Assembly: GCA_026003615.1 (NCBI GenBank)
Contig: BPHQ01000002.1
Location: forward strand, 248,001-312,000
Length of the DNA stretch: 64,000 nt
Reading direction: 5' to 3'
DNA from: Bellilinea sp.
GTDB lineage: Bacteria > Chloroflexota > Anaerolineae > Anaerolineales > Anaerolineaceae
The position numbers and the translations under genes are program-made. This document shows positions 47,300-57,602 of the stretch, piece by piece (position 1 is the first letter of the stretch; each line of letters starts with the position of its first letter). The notes under the pieces are model-generated. The model searched no databases. It saw only the letters and a list, made by a program, of their open reading frames with translations, and was not told the DNA's origin.

Positions 47300-47328
47300 A
47301 TTATAATCCTGCTTTTTCAAATTGACCA
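47300..47328 (-). promoter_or_regulatory. Promoter upstream of rplC
   Basis: Minus strand TGGTCA (47328-47323), 17-base spacer, TATAAT (47305-47300). It gives a leader of about 185 bases before rplC. Gap 47109-47396 has no ORF; it holds this promoter, short hairpins such as CAGCC/GGCTG near 47153-47171, and the terminator below. Confidence 0.6.
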
Positions 47329-47359
47329 GAGTTGGTCTTGCATTAATTATGGGTTTTTT

Positions 47360-47386
47360 CGGGCAGGCAAAACCTGCCCGATTTTT
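47360..47386 (+). terminator. Terminator-shaped hairpin oriented against the operon
   Basis: CGGGCAGG (47360-47367) and CCTGCCCG (47373-47380) with a 5-base loop. The T-run (47382-47386) follows on the plus strand; on the minus strand the stem is followed by AAAAAA. All genes here are on the minus strand, so as an intrinsic terminator it would act on antisense transcription. Confidence 0.6.
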
Positions 47387-47396
47387 ATCCCAAATA

Positions 47397-47705
47397 CTAA
47401 ATCTTGATCTCGATATCCACACCGGCCGGCAGATTGAGCCGCATCAGCATGTCAATCGTTTTCGAGTCCGGATCGAGAACATCAATCAAGCGGTTGTGAG
47501 TCCGGACTTCGAAATGCTCGTGAGAGTCCTTATCAATGAAAGTTGAACGTCGCACGGTAAAACGCTCAATTCGGGTTGGCAGAGGCACCGGCCCAACAAC
47601 CTGTGCGCCGCTGCGCTCGGCGGTTTCGACAATCCGCTTGGCTGATTGATCCAGAACACGGTGGTCATATGCCTTCAGACGAATACGAATTCGTTGCTTT
47701 GCCAT
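47397..47705 (-). CDS. rpsJ: 30S ribosomal protein S10
   Basis: A 102-residue protein: [21 protein letters not shown] at the start (given in part) and [19 protein letters not shown]. It follows tuf by 10 bases and so belongs to the str transcript rather than leading the S10 operon. Start ATG at 47705; a second ATG one codon upstream is possible. Confidence 0.98.
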   Translation of the reverse strand: MAKQRIRIRLKAYDHRVLDQSAKRIVETAERSGAQVVGPVPLPTRIERFTVRRSTFIDKDSHEHFEVRTHNRLIDVLDPDSKTIDMLMRLNLPAGVDIEIKI

Positions 47706-47715
47706 CATACTGCAC

Positions 47716-48918
47716 CTAATCTAAAATCTTGGTAATCACACCCGCGCCGACGGTCAAACCGCCTTCGCGAATGGCGAACTTCGAACCCTGTTCCAGCGCC
47801 ACCGGCACGATCAGTTCCACTTCCATGTTCACATTGTCGCCCGGCATCACCATTTCCACGCCTTCCGGCAGCTTGATCGAACCGGTCACGTCCATCGTCC
47901 GAATGTAGAACTGCGGCCGATACCCGCTGAAGAACGGTTTGTGCCGCCCGCCTTCCTCGCGCTTCAACACGTACACTTCCGCATTGAACTTCCGGTGCGG
48001 CGTGATGCTCCCCGGTTTGGCTATCACCATCCCGCGCTCCACATCCGTCCGCTCAATCCCGCGCAGCAGCAATCCCAGGTTATCCCCGGCGATCCCTTCA
48101 TCCAGCATCTTGTGGAACATTTCCACGCCCGTCACTACCGAGCTCATGCTCTTGTCGCGCAGACCCACAATTTCCACCGGGTCACCCACCTTGATCCGTC
48201 CGCGTTCCACGCGCCCCGTCACCACCGTCCCGCGTCCCTTGATCGAGAACACGTCTTCCACCGGCATCATGAACGGCTTGTCCACATCCCGCACCGGCTC
48301 CGGAATGTAATTGTCCACTACATCCATCAATTCCTTGATGCACGCATATTCCGGCGCGTTCGGATCCGTCGAGGTGCTCTCCAATGCCTTCAACGCACTC
48401 CCCCGCACTATCGGCGTCTCATCCCCGGGGAAGCCGTACTCGTTCAGCATCTCGCGCAGCTCCAGCTCCACCAACTCCAGCAATTCCGGATCGTCCATCT
48501 GATCCACTTTGTTCAAGAACACCACAATGCTCGGCACTTCCACCTGCCGCGCCAGCAGCACATGCTCCCGCGTCTGCGGCATCGGCCCGTCCGGCGCCGC
48601 TACCACCAGAATCGCTCCATCTACCTGCGCCGCGCCGGTAATCATGTTCTTGATGTAGTCGCGGTGCCCCGGCATGTCCACGTGCGCGTAGTGCCGCTTA
48701 TCCGTCTCATATTCCACATGCGCAATGTTGATCGTGATCCCGCGCGCTTTCTCTTCCGGCGCATTGTCAATCTGGTCATACGCCTTGAATTCGGCTTTCC
48801 CCAAAAGACTGCACCACTTCGTGATCGCCGCCGTCAGCGTCGTCTTCCCATGGTCAATGTGACCCATGGTTCCTACGTTCAAATGCGGTTTCGTTCGCTC
48901 AAATTTTTGCTTCGCCAT
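47716..48918 (-). CDS. tuf: Elongation factor Tu
   Basis: A 400-residue GTPase that delivers aminoacyl-tRNA. G1 GHIDHGKT, G2 [15 protein letters not shown]3 DMPGH, G4 NKVDQ are all present, and the end [10 protein letters not shown] is standard. The gene is visibly richer in C/G third positions than fusA and rpsJ on either side. Only one tuf is in the window. Confidence 0.98.
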   Translation of the reverse strand: MAKQKFERTKPHLNVGTMGHIDHGKTTLTAAITKWCSLLGKAEFKAYDQIDNAPEEKARGITINIAHVEYETDKRHYAHVDMPGHRDYIKNMITGAAQVDGAILVVAAPDGPMPQTREHVLLARQVEVPSIVVFLNKVDQMDDPELLELVELELREMLNEYGFPGDETPIVRGSALKALESTSTDPNAPEYACIKELMDVVDNYIPEPVRDVDKPFMMPVEDVFSIKGRGTVVTGRVERGRIKVGDPVEIVGLRDKSMSSVVTGVEMFHKMLDEGIAGDNLGLLLRGIERTDVERGMVIAKPGSITPHRKFNAEVYVLKREEGGRHKPFFSGYRPQFYIRTMDVTGSIKLPEGVEMVMPGDNVNMEVELIVPVALEQGSKFAIREGGLTVGAGVITKILD

Positions 48919-48969
48919 GTTTTTTTATCTCTCCTCGCAAAAGTCCTGATGGTGATTCAGTGAATGATA

Positions 48970-51042
48970 TTAAATGATGATTTTTTGTTTGACCGATTCT
49001 GGCACAGGGGCATAATGATGGAACTCCATCGAATATACACCTCTGCCCTGTGTAGCCGAGCGCAGCTCGGTTGTATACCCAAACATTTCTGCCAGCGGCA
49101 CCAGCGCACGAATTGCCTGCGCATTACCGGGGCGAACATCCATCCCCTGGATTTCTGCCCGACGGGAATTCAATTGAGCCAGTACATCACCCAAATATTC
49201 TTCCGGTAAGACAACCTCCACTTTCATAATCGGCTCTAAAAGGACGGGCGCTCCACGCTGCATACCCTCTTTGAAGGCAAAAATTGCAGCCATTTTGAAT
49301 GCCATTTCACTGGAGTCGACCTCATGATAGGAACCGTCCGTCAGGGTGACCTGAATATCCGTAACCGGATAGCCCGCCAGAACCCCCGATTCAGCCGCTT
49401 CCATAACTCCTTTTTCTACAGCCGGGATGTATTCCTTTGGAATGACACCACCCACAATGCGATCTACAAAACGGATGCCATTACCACGTTCAAGCGGTTC
49501 GAGCGTCAACACTACGTGTCCGTATTGACCTCGTCCACCGGTCTGCTTGACGTATTTGTAATTGACTCCGACAACAGGACGGCTAATCGTTTCGCGGTAG
49601 GAAACTCGTGGACGACCCACATTGGCCTGCACCCGAAATTCGCGCATCATTCGATCCACAATAATATCCAGATGCAATTCGCCCATCCCGGCAATAATGG
49701 TTTGCCCGGTATTTTCATCGGTACGCACTTTGAAAGTGGGGTCTTCCTCTGCCAGCCGACGCAGCGCTTCGGCCATGCGATCTTGATCAGCGGTGGTTTT
49801 GGGTTCTACCGCCACAAAAATGACCGGTTCAGGGAAGGTGATACTTTCCAACAGAATGGGGTGCTTGGGATCACATAAGGTATCTCCCGTGAAGGTGTCC
49901 TTGAAACCCAAGACAGCTCCAATATCACCGGCGTACACCTCCGTGATGTCCTCTCGCCGGTCGGCGTACATGCGCACCATTCGCCCAATCCGCTCTTTTC
50001 GGTTTTTGGAGGAATTTAGAACAGTCTCACCCTGCACCACTTTACCGGAATACACCCGGAAGTAAGCAAGCCGGCCAACATATGGATCCGAGACGATTTT
50101 AAAAACCAGCGCGCTCATCGGAGCATCATCATCAGCCGGGCGCTCAATAACCCGGTCGTGATTTTCCGGGTCTACTCCTTTTACGGGTGGAATATCCCGC
50201 GGTGAAGGCAAGTAATCAATGATCGCATCCAGAATCGGCTGAACCCCCTTGTTTCGGAGAGATGAACCGCAAAAAACAGGTGTTGCTTTGTTGGCGATGA
50301 CCGCTCTGCGCAGCACCTGTTTTAATTCTTCTACCGAAATCTCTTCGCCTTCGAGGAACTTGATGATTAATTCATCCTCGAATTCGGCAATCTTTTCAAC
50401 CATGATGGCACGCATCTCCTGCGCTTGAGCCAGCAGGTGATCGGGAATCTTGCCGTACTTTGGCTCCCGCCCTAATTCATCTTCCCAGGTGATGGCTTGC
50501 ATCGTCAACAAGTCCACCACTCCTTCAAAAGCCGATTCTTCCCCGATAGGAATTTGCATGGCAATCGGATTTGCACCCAACCGCTGGCGAATCGACTCAA
50601 TTGTACGCTCAAAAGAAGCTCCGACTCGATCCATTTTGTTGACAAAGCAAATCCGTGGAACGTGGTAACGATCTGCCTGTCGCCAAACAGTCTCGCTTTG
50701 CGGTTCAACGCCTTGAACCGCATCGAAAATCACCACTCCCCCATCCAAAACCCGCAGGGAACGCTGGACTTCCGCGGTGAAGTCAATATGACCGGGTGTA
50801 TCAATCACATTGATTTGATACCCCTTCCACTCTGCTGTTACCGCAGCCGAGACAATCGTAATACCGCGCTCCCGTTCCTGAGCCATCCAGTCGGTAACTG
50901 TTGTGCCTTCATCCACCGAGCCAATCCGATAGGTTTTGCCGGTGTAGAACAGGATACGCTCTGTTGTGGTAGTTTTACCAGCATCAATATGAGCGATTAT
51001 CCCAATATTGCGGCACTTTTCTAACGGAAAATTACGCGGCAT
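48970..51042 (-). CDS. fusA: Elongation factor G
   Basis: A 690-residue canonical translocase: G1 [16 protein letters not shown]2 [11 protein letters not shown]3 DTPGHIDF, G4 NKMDR, and domain IV/V segments [14 protein letters not shown] and [14 protein letters not shown]. Its place between rpsG and tuf marks it as the main EF-G, in contrast to the paralog at 2549. Confidence 0.98.
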   Translation of the reverse strand: MPRNFPLEKCRNIGIIAHIDAGKTTTTERILFYTGKTYRIGSVDEGTTVTDWMAQERERGITIVSAAVTAEWKGYQINVIDTPGHIDFTAEVQRSLRVLDGGVVIFDAVQGVEPQSETVWRQADRYHVPRICFVNKMDRVGASFERTIESIRQRLGANPIAMQIPIGEESAFEGVVDLLTMQAITWEDELGREPKYGKIPDHLLAQAQEMRAIMVEKIAEFEDELIIKFLEGEEISVEELKQVLRRAVIANKATPVFCGSSLRNKGVQPILDAIIDYLPSPRDIPPVKGVDPENHDRVIERPADDDAPMSALVFKIVSDPYVGRLAYFRVYSGKVVQGETVLNSSKNRKERIGRMVRMYADRREDITEVYAGDIGAVLGFKDTFTGDTLCDPKHPILLESITFPEPVIFVAVEPKTTADQDRMAEALRRLAEEDPTFKVRTDENTGQTIIAGMGELHLDIIVDRMMREFRVQANVGRPRVSYRETISRPVVGVNYKYVKQTGGRGQYGHVVLTLEPLERGNGIRFVDRIVGGVIPKEYIPAVEKGVMEAAESGVLAGYPVTDIQVTLTDGSYHEVDSSEMAFKMAAIFAFKEGMQRGAPVLLEPIMKVEVVLPEEYLGDVLAQLNSRRAEIQGMDVRPGNAQAIRALVPLAEMFGYTTELRSATQGRGVYSMEFHHYAPVPESVKQKIII

Positions 51043-51082
51043 GAGAGTCTTCCTGCATTAAATCAACCTGCCAAAACACCCG

Positions 51083-51550
51083 CTACACCCGATAGTGGGA
51101 GAAGGCGCGGTTTGCCTCGGCCATTTTGTGAGTTTCCTCACGTTTGCGCACCGCATTGCCCTGGTTGTTGGCAGCATCCATCAATTCAGCGGCAATTTTT
51201 TCCGCAAAGGATTTACCCGAACGCGCGCGGGCAGCATCTGCAATCCAGCGCATGGCGAGCGCCAGGCGGCGTTCACCGGGAACTTCCATAGGAACTTGAT
51301 AAGTAGCACCACCCACCCGGCGCGGACGCACTTCCATAATTGGCCCCACGTTTTTCAGTGCCAGTTCAAAAACTTCCAATGGATTGCGACCAGTCTTTTC
51401 CTTGACTATATCCATCGCATCATACACAATGGACACTGCCAGGCTTTTCTTTCCGCGGCGCAGTATGTGATGAATGAATTTTTGCAGATCTACGCTGTTG
51501 TAGCGTACATCCGGTGGGATTTCTCGTTTTTCCGGCTTCGTTCGACGCAT
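51083..51550 (-). CDS. rpsG: 30S ribosomal protein S7
   Basis: A 155-residue protein: [19 protein letters not shown] and [19 protein letters not shown]-like segment, ending in [16 protein letters not shown]7 represses the str operon in E. coli. Confidence 0.98.
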   Translation of the reverse strand: MRRTKPEKREIPPDVRYNSVDLQKFIHHILRRGKKSLAVSIVYDAMDIVKEKTGRNPLEVFELALKNVGPIMEVRPRRVGGATYQVPMEVPGERRLALAMRWIADAARARSGKSFAEKIAAELMDAANNQGNAVRKREETHKMAEANRAFSHYRV

Positions 51551-51577
51551 GAAACTTTCTCCATCCTCAGGTCAGGC

Positions 51578-51997
51578 TTATTTCTTGGCTTTCTTGGCAC
51601 CGTATTTGGAACGACCCTGAGCCCGTTTGGCAACTCCGGTCGCATCCAATGTACCTCGCACGATGTGATAGCGGACACCCGGCAGGTCTTTCACACGACC
51701 GCCGCGCACCAGCACCACCGAGTGTTCTTGCAACTGGTGACCTTCGCCCGGAATGTAGGCAGTCACCTCGATCATGTTGGTCAGACGAACACGGGCTATC
51801 TTACGCAGTGCCGAGTTCGGCTTTTTGGGGGTCATGGTACGTACAGAGGTACACACACCACGTTTTTGCGGGGCACCTTTTTCCTGACGGGTGCGGCGCT
51901 GCTTCATCGAGTTGTAGGTGAATTGCAGCGCAGGAGCCTTGCTCTTGACCTTTTTGGTTTGACGACCTTTTCGGATCAGTTGGTTAATTGTTGGCAC
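51578..51997 (-). CDS. rpsL: 30S ribosomal protein S12
   Basis: A 139-residue decoding-centre protein: [15 protein letters not shown] start, [19 protein letters not shown] with the Lys that affects streptomycin response, and [14 protein letters not shown]. The start is GTG at 51997, with GGAGG nine bases upstream. Confidence 0.98.
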   Translation of the reverse strand: MPTINQLIRKGRQTKKVKSKAPALQFTYNSMKQRRTRQEKGAPQKRGVCTSVRTMTPKKPNSALRKIARVRLTNMIEVTAYIPGEGHQLQEHSVVLVRGGRVKDLPGVRYHIVRGTLDATGVAKRAQGRSKYGAKKAKK

Positions 51998-52071
51998 GTT
52001 CTTTTGCCTCCAGAAGATTAGTCCTGCGGCGATTGCTCGCCTAAATTGAATGTGGTTTGTTCTCAACAATG

Positions 52072-52138
52072 GAGGCGATCACATCAAGAGATCGCCTCAC
52101 TGATTCCCGTTCGTCCGTTAGAACTGCGTTTTTCGGAC
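52072..52138 (-). promoter_or_regulatory. Two hairpins in the str operon leader
   Basis: A perfect 9-base stem GAGGCGATC (52072-52080) / GATCGCCTC (52090-52098), and a second stem GTCCG (52113-52117) / CGGAC (52134-52138). Both lie between the promoter and rpsL in a leader of about 155 bases. No T-run follows either. Candidate site for control by a ribosomal protein. Confidence 0.45.
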
Positions 52139-52157
52139 AGTAAAGGCACGGAGATGG

Positions 52158-52186
52158 ATTATATCACGGTGGGCATGCTCCGTCAA
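52158..52186 (-). promoter_or_regulatory. Promoter of the str operon
   Basis: Minus strand TTGACG (52186-52181), 17-base spacer, TATAAT (52163-52158). Starts just after the rpoB stop, so rpsL has its own strong promoter. Confidence 0.8.
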
Positions 52187-52190
52187 CCTC

Positions 52191-55100
52191 TCACATCAGT
52201 TCATCCAATTCCTCACCCAGGGTCAGTAAACCGGTTTCCAATTTGGGTGGCCGCACCCGTTCTTCATCCTTCCCAAAACGGATGACTTCACCCGAATCCA
52301 TCACGGCTTCAACCGCCAATCCCAGACTCTGCAATTCCTTGACCAGTACGCGGAAGGACGCCGGCAGGCTGGGTTCTTCAATTGGCTCATTTTTGACAAT
52401 TGCCTCGTAGGTAGCCACACGCCCCTGAACATCATCCGATTTGACCGTCAACATCTCCTGCAGCGTGTAAGCCGCACCATAGGCCTCCAGCGCCCATACT
52501 TCCATCTCGCCAAAGCGCTGGCCACCAAATTGAGCTTTACCACCCAGCGGCTGCTGAGTGACCAGCGAGTATGGACCAGTTGAGCGGGCATGGACTTTAT
52601 CTTCCACCAGGTGATGTAACTTGAGCATCGTCATCACACCAACAGTCACGGGTTGATCGTAGGGCAGACCGGTTTTACCATCCCGCAAAATCATTTTGCC
52701 AATCACAGGTATAGGAATACCACTTTCCAGCATATAAGCTTCTGCTTTTTGCCGTACTTCATGATCATCTGCCGCAGCATCCACCTCGATTCCATTCTCA
52801 TGCAACCACAGCCGCAAACATACAGTTACAGCTTGTTGGTCTTTCTGTTCCATCTGCGGATCACGAGTCACATTCTCTTCGTAAACCAGCACTTCTTTTG
52901 GATCGTAACCGTGTTCTTGCAGCCAGACTTCCATCCAGGACCAGCGCGCATAATTTTCGTCATAGGACAGTTTTTCAACATCATAACCATGTCTGGAGAG
53001 TTCCTGCTCGAGGAAAAGCAGACGAACTTCATCATCATCGCGAATGCTTTCGGGGTCGTAGGTCTGTTCTTTCAGCCATTGCCAGGCTCGTTCACTCGCT
53101 TCCTTCCAGGCCTGGTCAATGATCCACGCCCGCGCAAGCTCAGCCTCGATCTCCTTTTCATTGGCACCATCAAAAACAGGAGTGATCGCCCGAAAGCCCA
53201 ACCGTTGTGCCGCCCAACCCAGGTGAGTTTCCAGCACCTGACCAATATTCATACGACCGGGCACACCCAACGGATTCAGGATAATATCCACCGGTGTACC
53301 ATCTTCAAGGAACGGCATATTCTCGACAGGCACAACCCGCGAAACCACACCTTTATTGCCATGGCGGCCAGCCATTTTATCACCCGCCGTTATTTTACGG
53401 CGCTGCGCCACCGAGACTCGCACCATCATATCCACACCTGCGGACAAATCACTGTTTTCTTCGCGGGTAAACACCTTCACATCTACAACCTTGCCGCGTT
53501 CACCGTGCGGCATTCTAAGGGAGGTATCCTTCACATCCCGCGATTTCTCGCCAAAAATCGCTCGCAGCAAGCGTTCTTCGGGTGTCAGTTCTTTTTCCCC
53601 TTTTGGCGTAATTTTACCCACCAGAATATCATTCGGGCCAACTTCAGCGCCGATACGGATGATTCCATGTTCATCGAGGTCTTTGATGGCATCTTCACCC
53701 ACATTGGGAATGTCCCGGGTGATCTCCTCCGGACCTAATTTCGTATCCCGCGCTTCGACCTCGTATTTTTCAATATGAACGGAAGTGAAACGGTCATCCT
53801 GAACCAGTTTTTCGGAGATCAAAATGGCATCTTCGAAGTTGCCGCCTTCCCAGGAAAGGAATGCCACCACTACATTTTGCCCCAGTGCCAGATTACCGTT
53901 TACAGTGGATGAGGAATCGGCCAGCACATCACCTTTCCGCACCCGCTGGCCTTTGACCACCGCCGGGCGTTGATCAATACAGGTGGATTGGTTGGAACGC
54001 TGGTATTTGCGCAGGTTGTAAGTGTGCAGTCCCGATTCACCGCGTACCACAATTTGCCGTCCGGTTACCGAAACCACATCCCCATCTTCTTCGGCAATCA
54101 ATACCTGCCCCGAATCCAGAGCAGCGTAGGCTTCCATGCCAGTCGAAATGATCGGGATATCGGGCTGAACCAGCGGCACAGCCTGAGCCTGCATGTTGGA
54201 ACCCATCAGGGCGCGGTTGGCATCATCGTGTTCAAGGAAGGGGATCAAAGAGGCACTGATCCCAACCACCTGATGCGGGGCGACGTCCATGTAATTGACC
54301 GCCTCTGGGGATGCCATGCGAAAATCCGAGTGGTGACGGCACATGATGCGGGTTTCGGTAAATTCGTTGTACTCATTCAACGGTGTGTTCGCCTGAGCAA
54401 TGACAAATTTATCCTCAGCATCCGCAGAAAGATACTCTACCTCTTCTGAGACAAACGGAACAACAAAAATGGTGGAACGATTCAATTTCTGAATCGCCGG
54501 TAACAATTCCGGGGTGACCCGTTCACCCTGCCGTATAATCACCTCACCCGTCTCAGGATCGGTGAGATTTTCAGCCAGGGCCCGCCCAACCAGTTGCGGA
54601 TCATTGGAGGAAAGCGCTTTAACCACCCGGCGATAGGGAGTTTCGATAAAGCCGTATTCGTTGACCCGCGCATAACTGGCTAAACGCCCAATTAAGCCAA
54701 TGTTCGGGCCTTCTGGTGTTTCAATTGGGCAAATCCGCCCATAGTGTGAGTGGTGTACATCACGCACATCGAAACCAGCCCGCTCGCGCCGCAGACCGCC
54801 CGGTCCTAACGCCGACAGGGTGCGTTTGTGGCGCAATTCAGCCAATGGGTTTGTTTGATCCATAAATTGCGAAAGCTGGCTGGAGCCAAAGAATTCCCGC
54901 AATGCTGCTACCACCGGCCGGATATTGACCAGACTTACCGGCGAGGTCTGATCCTGATCACGGATGGACATGCGTTCCTTGATCACCCGCTCCATCCGGC
55001 GCAACCCAACTCGCAGTTTATTTTGAATTAATTCGCCTACGGTTTTTACACGCCGATTGCCAAGGTGATCAATATCGTCCTTGTCTTCTTTTTCGTTGTT

Positions 55101-56111
55101 GATCATGATCATCCGCCGCACCAGATAGACTACATCCCACGAGGTGACGGTACGATGACTCATCGGGATTTTATCCATCAGATCCAGCTTCTGATTGAGT
55201 TTATACCGCCCCACTTTTTCTAAATCGTAGTGGCGTTGATCAAACAACTGTTCTTCCAAAAATTCACGCGCATTTTCAAGGGTGGCCGGGTCACCTGGCC
55301 GCATCCGCTTGAAGAATTCAATCAAAGCGGCTTCGCCGATGGTCAAACCACCACTTAAGTCCCATGGCGGTTCTTGCCGGATGGTGGACGTGATAAACAA
55401 CCGATCCGGATTATTATCCACATCCTGGAAGAGGGCAATCAATTCTTCATCCGAGCCGGTTTTGATCGGCGAATCTCCCAATCCATCCGAAACAGCCGCC
55501 AGAGCACGCAGAAAGATGGTGATTGGCACTGTGCGCTTGCGGTTGAATTTGAGAATGAGGTAATCGTTTTTCCGAGTTTCAAACTCCATCCAGGCGCCGC
55601 GATCAGGAATCAACTTGGCCATTGCCAGTCGGTGACCGGTAGCACGGTCAACCGGCGCTTCAAAGTAGACCCCCGGCGAGCGGATTAATTGCGAAACGAC
55701 CACCCGTTCCGTACCATTGATAATGAATGTGCCTTTTTCGGTCATTTCCGGAAAATCGCCGAGGAATATGTCCTGTTTGATCGGCTCCGACACATCCGGC
55801 CCCGCCAGCAGTACCGAGACATATAACGGACTGGCATAGGTCAAATCGCGCTCGACGCACTCTTCGATTGAATGTTTGGGTTCACCAAACCAAAATTTCA
55901 AACCCCACTGCTCCGATTCGGGGGATCGGCTGGGAAAATACAACTTCATCCCCTTGTTGTAAGACTCTATAGGGGAAATCTCGTGGAATAAATCCGCCAA
56001 CCCCTCTGATTTTAGGCGCTTGAAAGACTCGATCTGCACCTCAATCAAATTGGGAAGGTTATAAACAACCGGAATTCGAGCGTAAGATTTGGTTTTGAGA
56101 ACAGAAGGCAT
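52191..56111 (-). CDS. rpoB: RNA polymerase subunit beta, with a lineage-specific insert
   Basis: A 1306-residue subunit. The rifampicin region reads [31 protein letters not shown] (in two overlapping halves) with Asp, His and Ser of the sensitive type. Catalytic-core segments [14 protein letters not shown] and [24 protein letters not shown] are intact. Residues about 990-1134 hold an insert of roughly 130 residues between DGANEKEIE and [11 protein letters not shown], built of degenerate repeats such as [12 protein letters not shown]. No rpoC follows; the next gene is rpsL. It has its own promoter. Confidence 0.97.
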   Translation of the reverse strand: MPSVLKTKSYARIPVVYNLPNLIEVQIESFKRLKSEGLADLFHEISPIESYNKGMKLYFPSRSPESEQWGLKFWFGEPKHSIEECVERDLTYASPLYVSVLLAGPDVSEPIKQDIFLGDFPEMTEKGTFIINGTERVVVSQLIRSPGVYFEAPVDRATGHRLAMAKLIPDRGAWMEFETRKNDYLILKFNRKRTVPITIFLRALAAVSDGLGDSPIKTGSDEELIALFQDVDNNPDRLFITSTIRQEPPWDLSGGLTIGEAALIEFFKRMRPGDPATLENAREFLEEQLFDQRHYDLEKVGRYKLNQKLDLMDKIPMSHRTVTSWDVVYLVRRMIMINNEKEDKDDIDHLGNRRVKTVGELIQNKLRVGLRRMERVIKERMSIRDQDQTSPVSLVNIRPVVAALREFFGSSQLSQFMDQTNPLAELRHKRTLSALGPGGLRRERAGFDVRDVHHSHYGRICPIETPEGPNIGLIGRLASYARVNEYGFIETPYRRVVKALSSNDPQLVGRALAENLTDPETGEVIIRQGERVTPELLPAIQKLNRSTIFVVPFVSEEVEYLSADAEDKFVIAQANTPLNEYNEFTETRIMCRHHSDFRMASPEAVNYMDVAPHQVVGISASLIPFLEHDDANRALMGSNMQAQAVPLVQPDIPIISTGMEAYAALDSGQVLIAEEDGDVVSVTGRQIVVRGESGLHTYNLRKYQRSNQSTCIDQRPAVVKGQRVRKGDVLADSSSTVNGNLALGQNVVVAFLSWEGGNFEDAILISEKLVQDDRFTSVHIEKYEVEARDTKLGPEEITRDIPNVGEDAIKDLDEHGIIRIGAEVGPNDILVGKITPKGEKELTPEERLLRAIFGEKSRDVKDTSLRMPHGERGKVVDVKVFTREENSDLSAGVDMMVRVSVAQRRKITAGDKMAGRHGNKGVVSRVVPVENMPFLEDGTPVDIILNPLGVPGRMNIGQVLETHLGWAAQRLGFRAITPVFDGANEKEIEAELARAWIIDQAWKEASERAWQWLKEQTYDPESIRDDDEVRLLFLEQELSRHGYDVEKLSYDENYARWSWMEVWLQEHGYDPKEVLVYEENVTRDPQMEQKDQQAVTVCLRLWLHENGIEVDAAADDHEVRQKAEAYMLESGIPIPVIGKMILRDGKTGLPYDQPVTVGVMTMLKLHHLVEDKVHARSTGPYSLVTQQPLGGKAQFGGQRFGEMEVWALEAYGAAYTLQEMLTVKSDDVQGRVATYEAIVKNEPIEEPSLPASFRVLVKELQSLGLAVEAVMDSGEVIRFGKDEERVRPPKLETGLLTLGEELDELM

Positions 56112-56216
56112 TTTTTTCTCCTGACAGAAATTACGGACAGGATATCACCGTTTGCATGAAACCAAACAATGTTTCCAGACCCTTTTACGGCATTTTATCT
56201 TAATACGCAAATTGTT

Positions 56217-56243
56217 ATTATACCACGAAAATTTAAATGTTAA
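56217..56243 (-). promoter_or_regulatory. Promoter of rpoB
   Basis: Minus strand extended -10 TGGTATAAT (56225-56217) with TTAACA (56243-56238) 15 bases before the hexamer. Leader of about 100 bases to the ATG at 56111. Confidence 0.6.
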
Positions 56244-56265
56244 TAAATTTACATAAAATTCAATC

Positions 56266-56883
56266 TTAAAATTTTCTCCAACCCCGTCCATTCAACTTCA
56301 TCCTCGGCAGGGTTACAATTCGGGCAGAAACCTTTCCGTTATCAATATTCAAAAACCCAATAGAAGGTTGGCCATCCTTTCCAATTCCAAAAGCCGCAGA
56401 ACCAGGATTGAGGAAAAGCCTGCCGTCCCGTTCAAGCACCAGCGCGCGGTGGGTATGGCCAAATATGACAACTTGTTCATCCACTAAACGTTTTTCAATG
56501 AGCGCCAAATACCGCTCCGCCCGATAACCATCCAGCAAATACCAGAGCTTATCTACCAGATAATCTCCCAACCCACCCTGACCATGGGTAAGCAAAATTC
56601 GGATCCCCGCCATACTTAAGGTGCGCGTCCATGGCAAGGTCTTTCCAAAAGCCCAATCGCGATTACCGCGTACTGCAAAAACCGGAGCAAGTTTTTCTAA
56701 CTGACGGATCACCATCGGGCTGGAAATATCTCCGGCGTGGATAATGGCATCCACTCTCTCTGAGCGTAAAATATCTGCCAAATCTGGATGAAGCCCCTCA
56801 ATCCGGTCCGGTACATGCGTATCGGCAATCACTCCAACGTTTATTCTGGCATGTTTTTCGAATAGATTGTCTGGACGCATCAC
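56266..56883 (-). CDS. Calcineurin-like metallophosphoesterase (YfcE/MJ0936 type)
   Basis: A 205-residue two-metal phosphoesterase. The five motifs are in order: IADTH (about 19), HAGDI (about 50), VRGNRDW (about 70), LTHG (about 98) and FGHTH (about 140), followed by NPGSA. Family members hydrolyse phosphodiesters such as cyclic nucleotides; the natural substrate is unknown. The start overlaps the stop of the HAD gene by 4 bases. Confidence 0.9.
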   Translation of the reverse strand: MMRPDNLFEKHARINVGVIADTHVPDRIEGLHPDLADILRSERVDAIIHAGDISSPMVIRQLEKLAPVFAVRGNRDWAFGKTLPWTRTLSMAGIRILLTHGQGGLGDYLVDKLWYLLDGYRAERYLALIEKRLVDEQVVIFGHTHRALVLERDGRLFLNPGSAAFGIGKDGQPSIGFLNIDNGKVSARIVTLPRMKLNGRGWRKF

Positions 56884-57521
56884 CCCAAAACCTGACCCGA
56901 GTGGTGATTCAAGAATGCCTGCACTTCTCTCAGAGCTTGTTTCGGGTCGCGAAAATGTACTGCCTTCATTCCCAATTCAGCAGCCGCCTCAATATTCAGT
57001 AGAAAATCATCCACAAATACAGCTTCTTCCGGTTTTACCCCCAATCGCTCCAGGATCAAGCGATAAAACCGCTCGTCGGGTTTACGCAGTTTCACTTCGG
57101 CGGAAAACAAACTGACATCAAAGGCATCCAGAAAACCAAAGCGTGACTGAATCGCATTTCGTGCCTCATCCCAGGCATTGCTCAATAATCCGGTTTTGTA
57201 GTAAGGTCGCAATTTCCGCAACCAATCCACCAGTTCGTAATCTGCCCGATCACCCGACCAAAACAACTCACGAAAGGTCGTCCTGTCCTCTTCCGCAACC
57301 CCTAATTGATTGAGAACCATATTCCAGTGTTCGGCCTCGCTGATCTCACCCACCTCAGCCAGCCTGGAGGAAGGGCTCAGAAAAACAGCCTCTTCGAGCG
57401 CCTGGCGAGTCATTCCCAAATGCTGCGCCAGCCTCTCTCGCGGGGAGGGGTCTTCGGTTCGCAAAATCACCCCCCCCATGTCAAAAATCACAGCCCGAAT
57501 AGTAGATTCGATTTTTCTCAT
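56880..57521 (-). CDS. HAD-superfamily hydrolase, subfamily IA
   Basis: A 213-residue protein. HAD motif I is VIFDMGGVI, motif II is in GLLSNA, motif III is the Lys of KLRKPD and motif IV is AVFVDDFLLN. In motif I the second Asp is replaced by Gly (DMGG), a variant seen in the epoxide-hydrolase/acid-phosphatase-like HAD branch. The ATG at 57521 is used; upstream open codons lie over a hairpin. Probable phosphatase, substrate unknown. Overlaps the phosphoesterase gene. Confidence 0.88.
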   Translation of the reverse strand: MRKIESTIRAVIFDMGGVILRTEDPSPRERLAQHLGMTRQALEEAVFLSPSSRLAEVGEISEAEHWNMVLNQLGVAEEDRTTFRELFWSGDRADYELVDWLRKLRPYYKTGLLSNAWDEARNAIQSRFGFLDAFDVSLFSAEVKLRKPDERFYRLILERLGVKPEEAVFVDDFLLNIEAAAELGMKAVHFRDPKQALREVQAFLNHHSGQVLG

Positions 57522-57557
57522 ATCTTTGAACGGCAGGAGTATACCACGAAAGTTACT

Positions 57558-57591
57558 GTCCGGCGGCGCATGGTGAGACTCGCCGCCGGAC
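57558..57591 (-). repeat. Strong GC-rich hairpin between GNAT and HAD genes
   Basis: GTCCGGCGGCG (57558-57568) and CGCCGCCGGAC (57581-57591) form an 11-base perfect stem. No T-run follows on the minus strand. It sits in the 81-base gap and could be a processing or attenuation element. Confidence 0.5.
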
Positions 57592-57602
57592 ACCTTTATA
57601 AC

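Noticed and set aside
47360-47386. Terminator for rpsJ on the minus strand
   Set aside because: The stem is followed by A residues on the minus strand; the U-run exists only in the plus direction.
47941-48963. Long open frame of 340 codons on the plus strand over tuf
   Set aside because: It is antisense to an unmistakable EF-Tu gene, has a very His/Arg-rich composition caused by the codon pattern of tuf, and resembles no protein.
52653-53738. Open frame of 361 codons on the plus strand over rpoB
   Set aside because: Antisense to conserved rpoB coding sequence, with no ribosome-binding site and a composition that mirrors rpoB codons.
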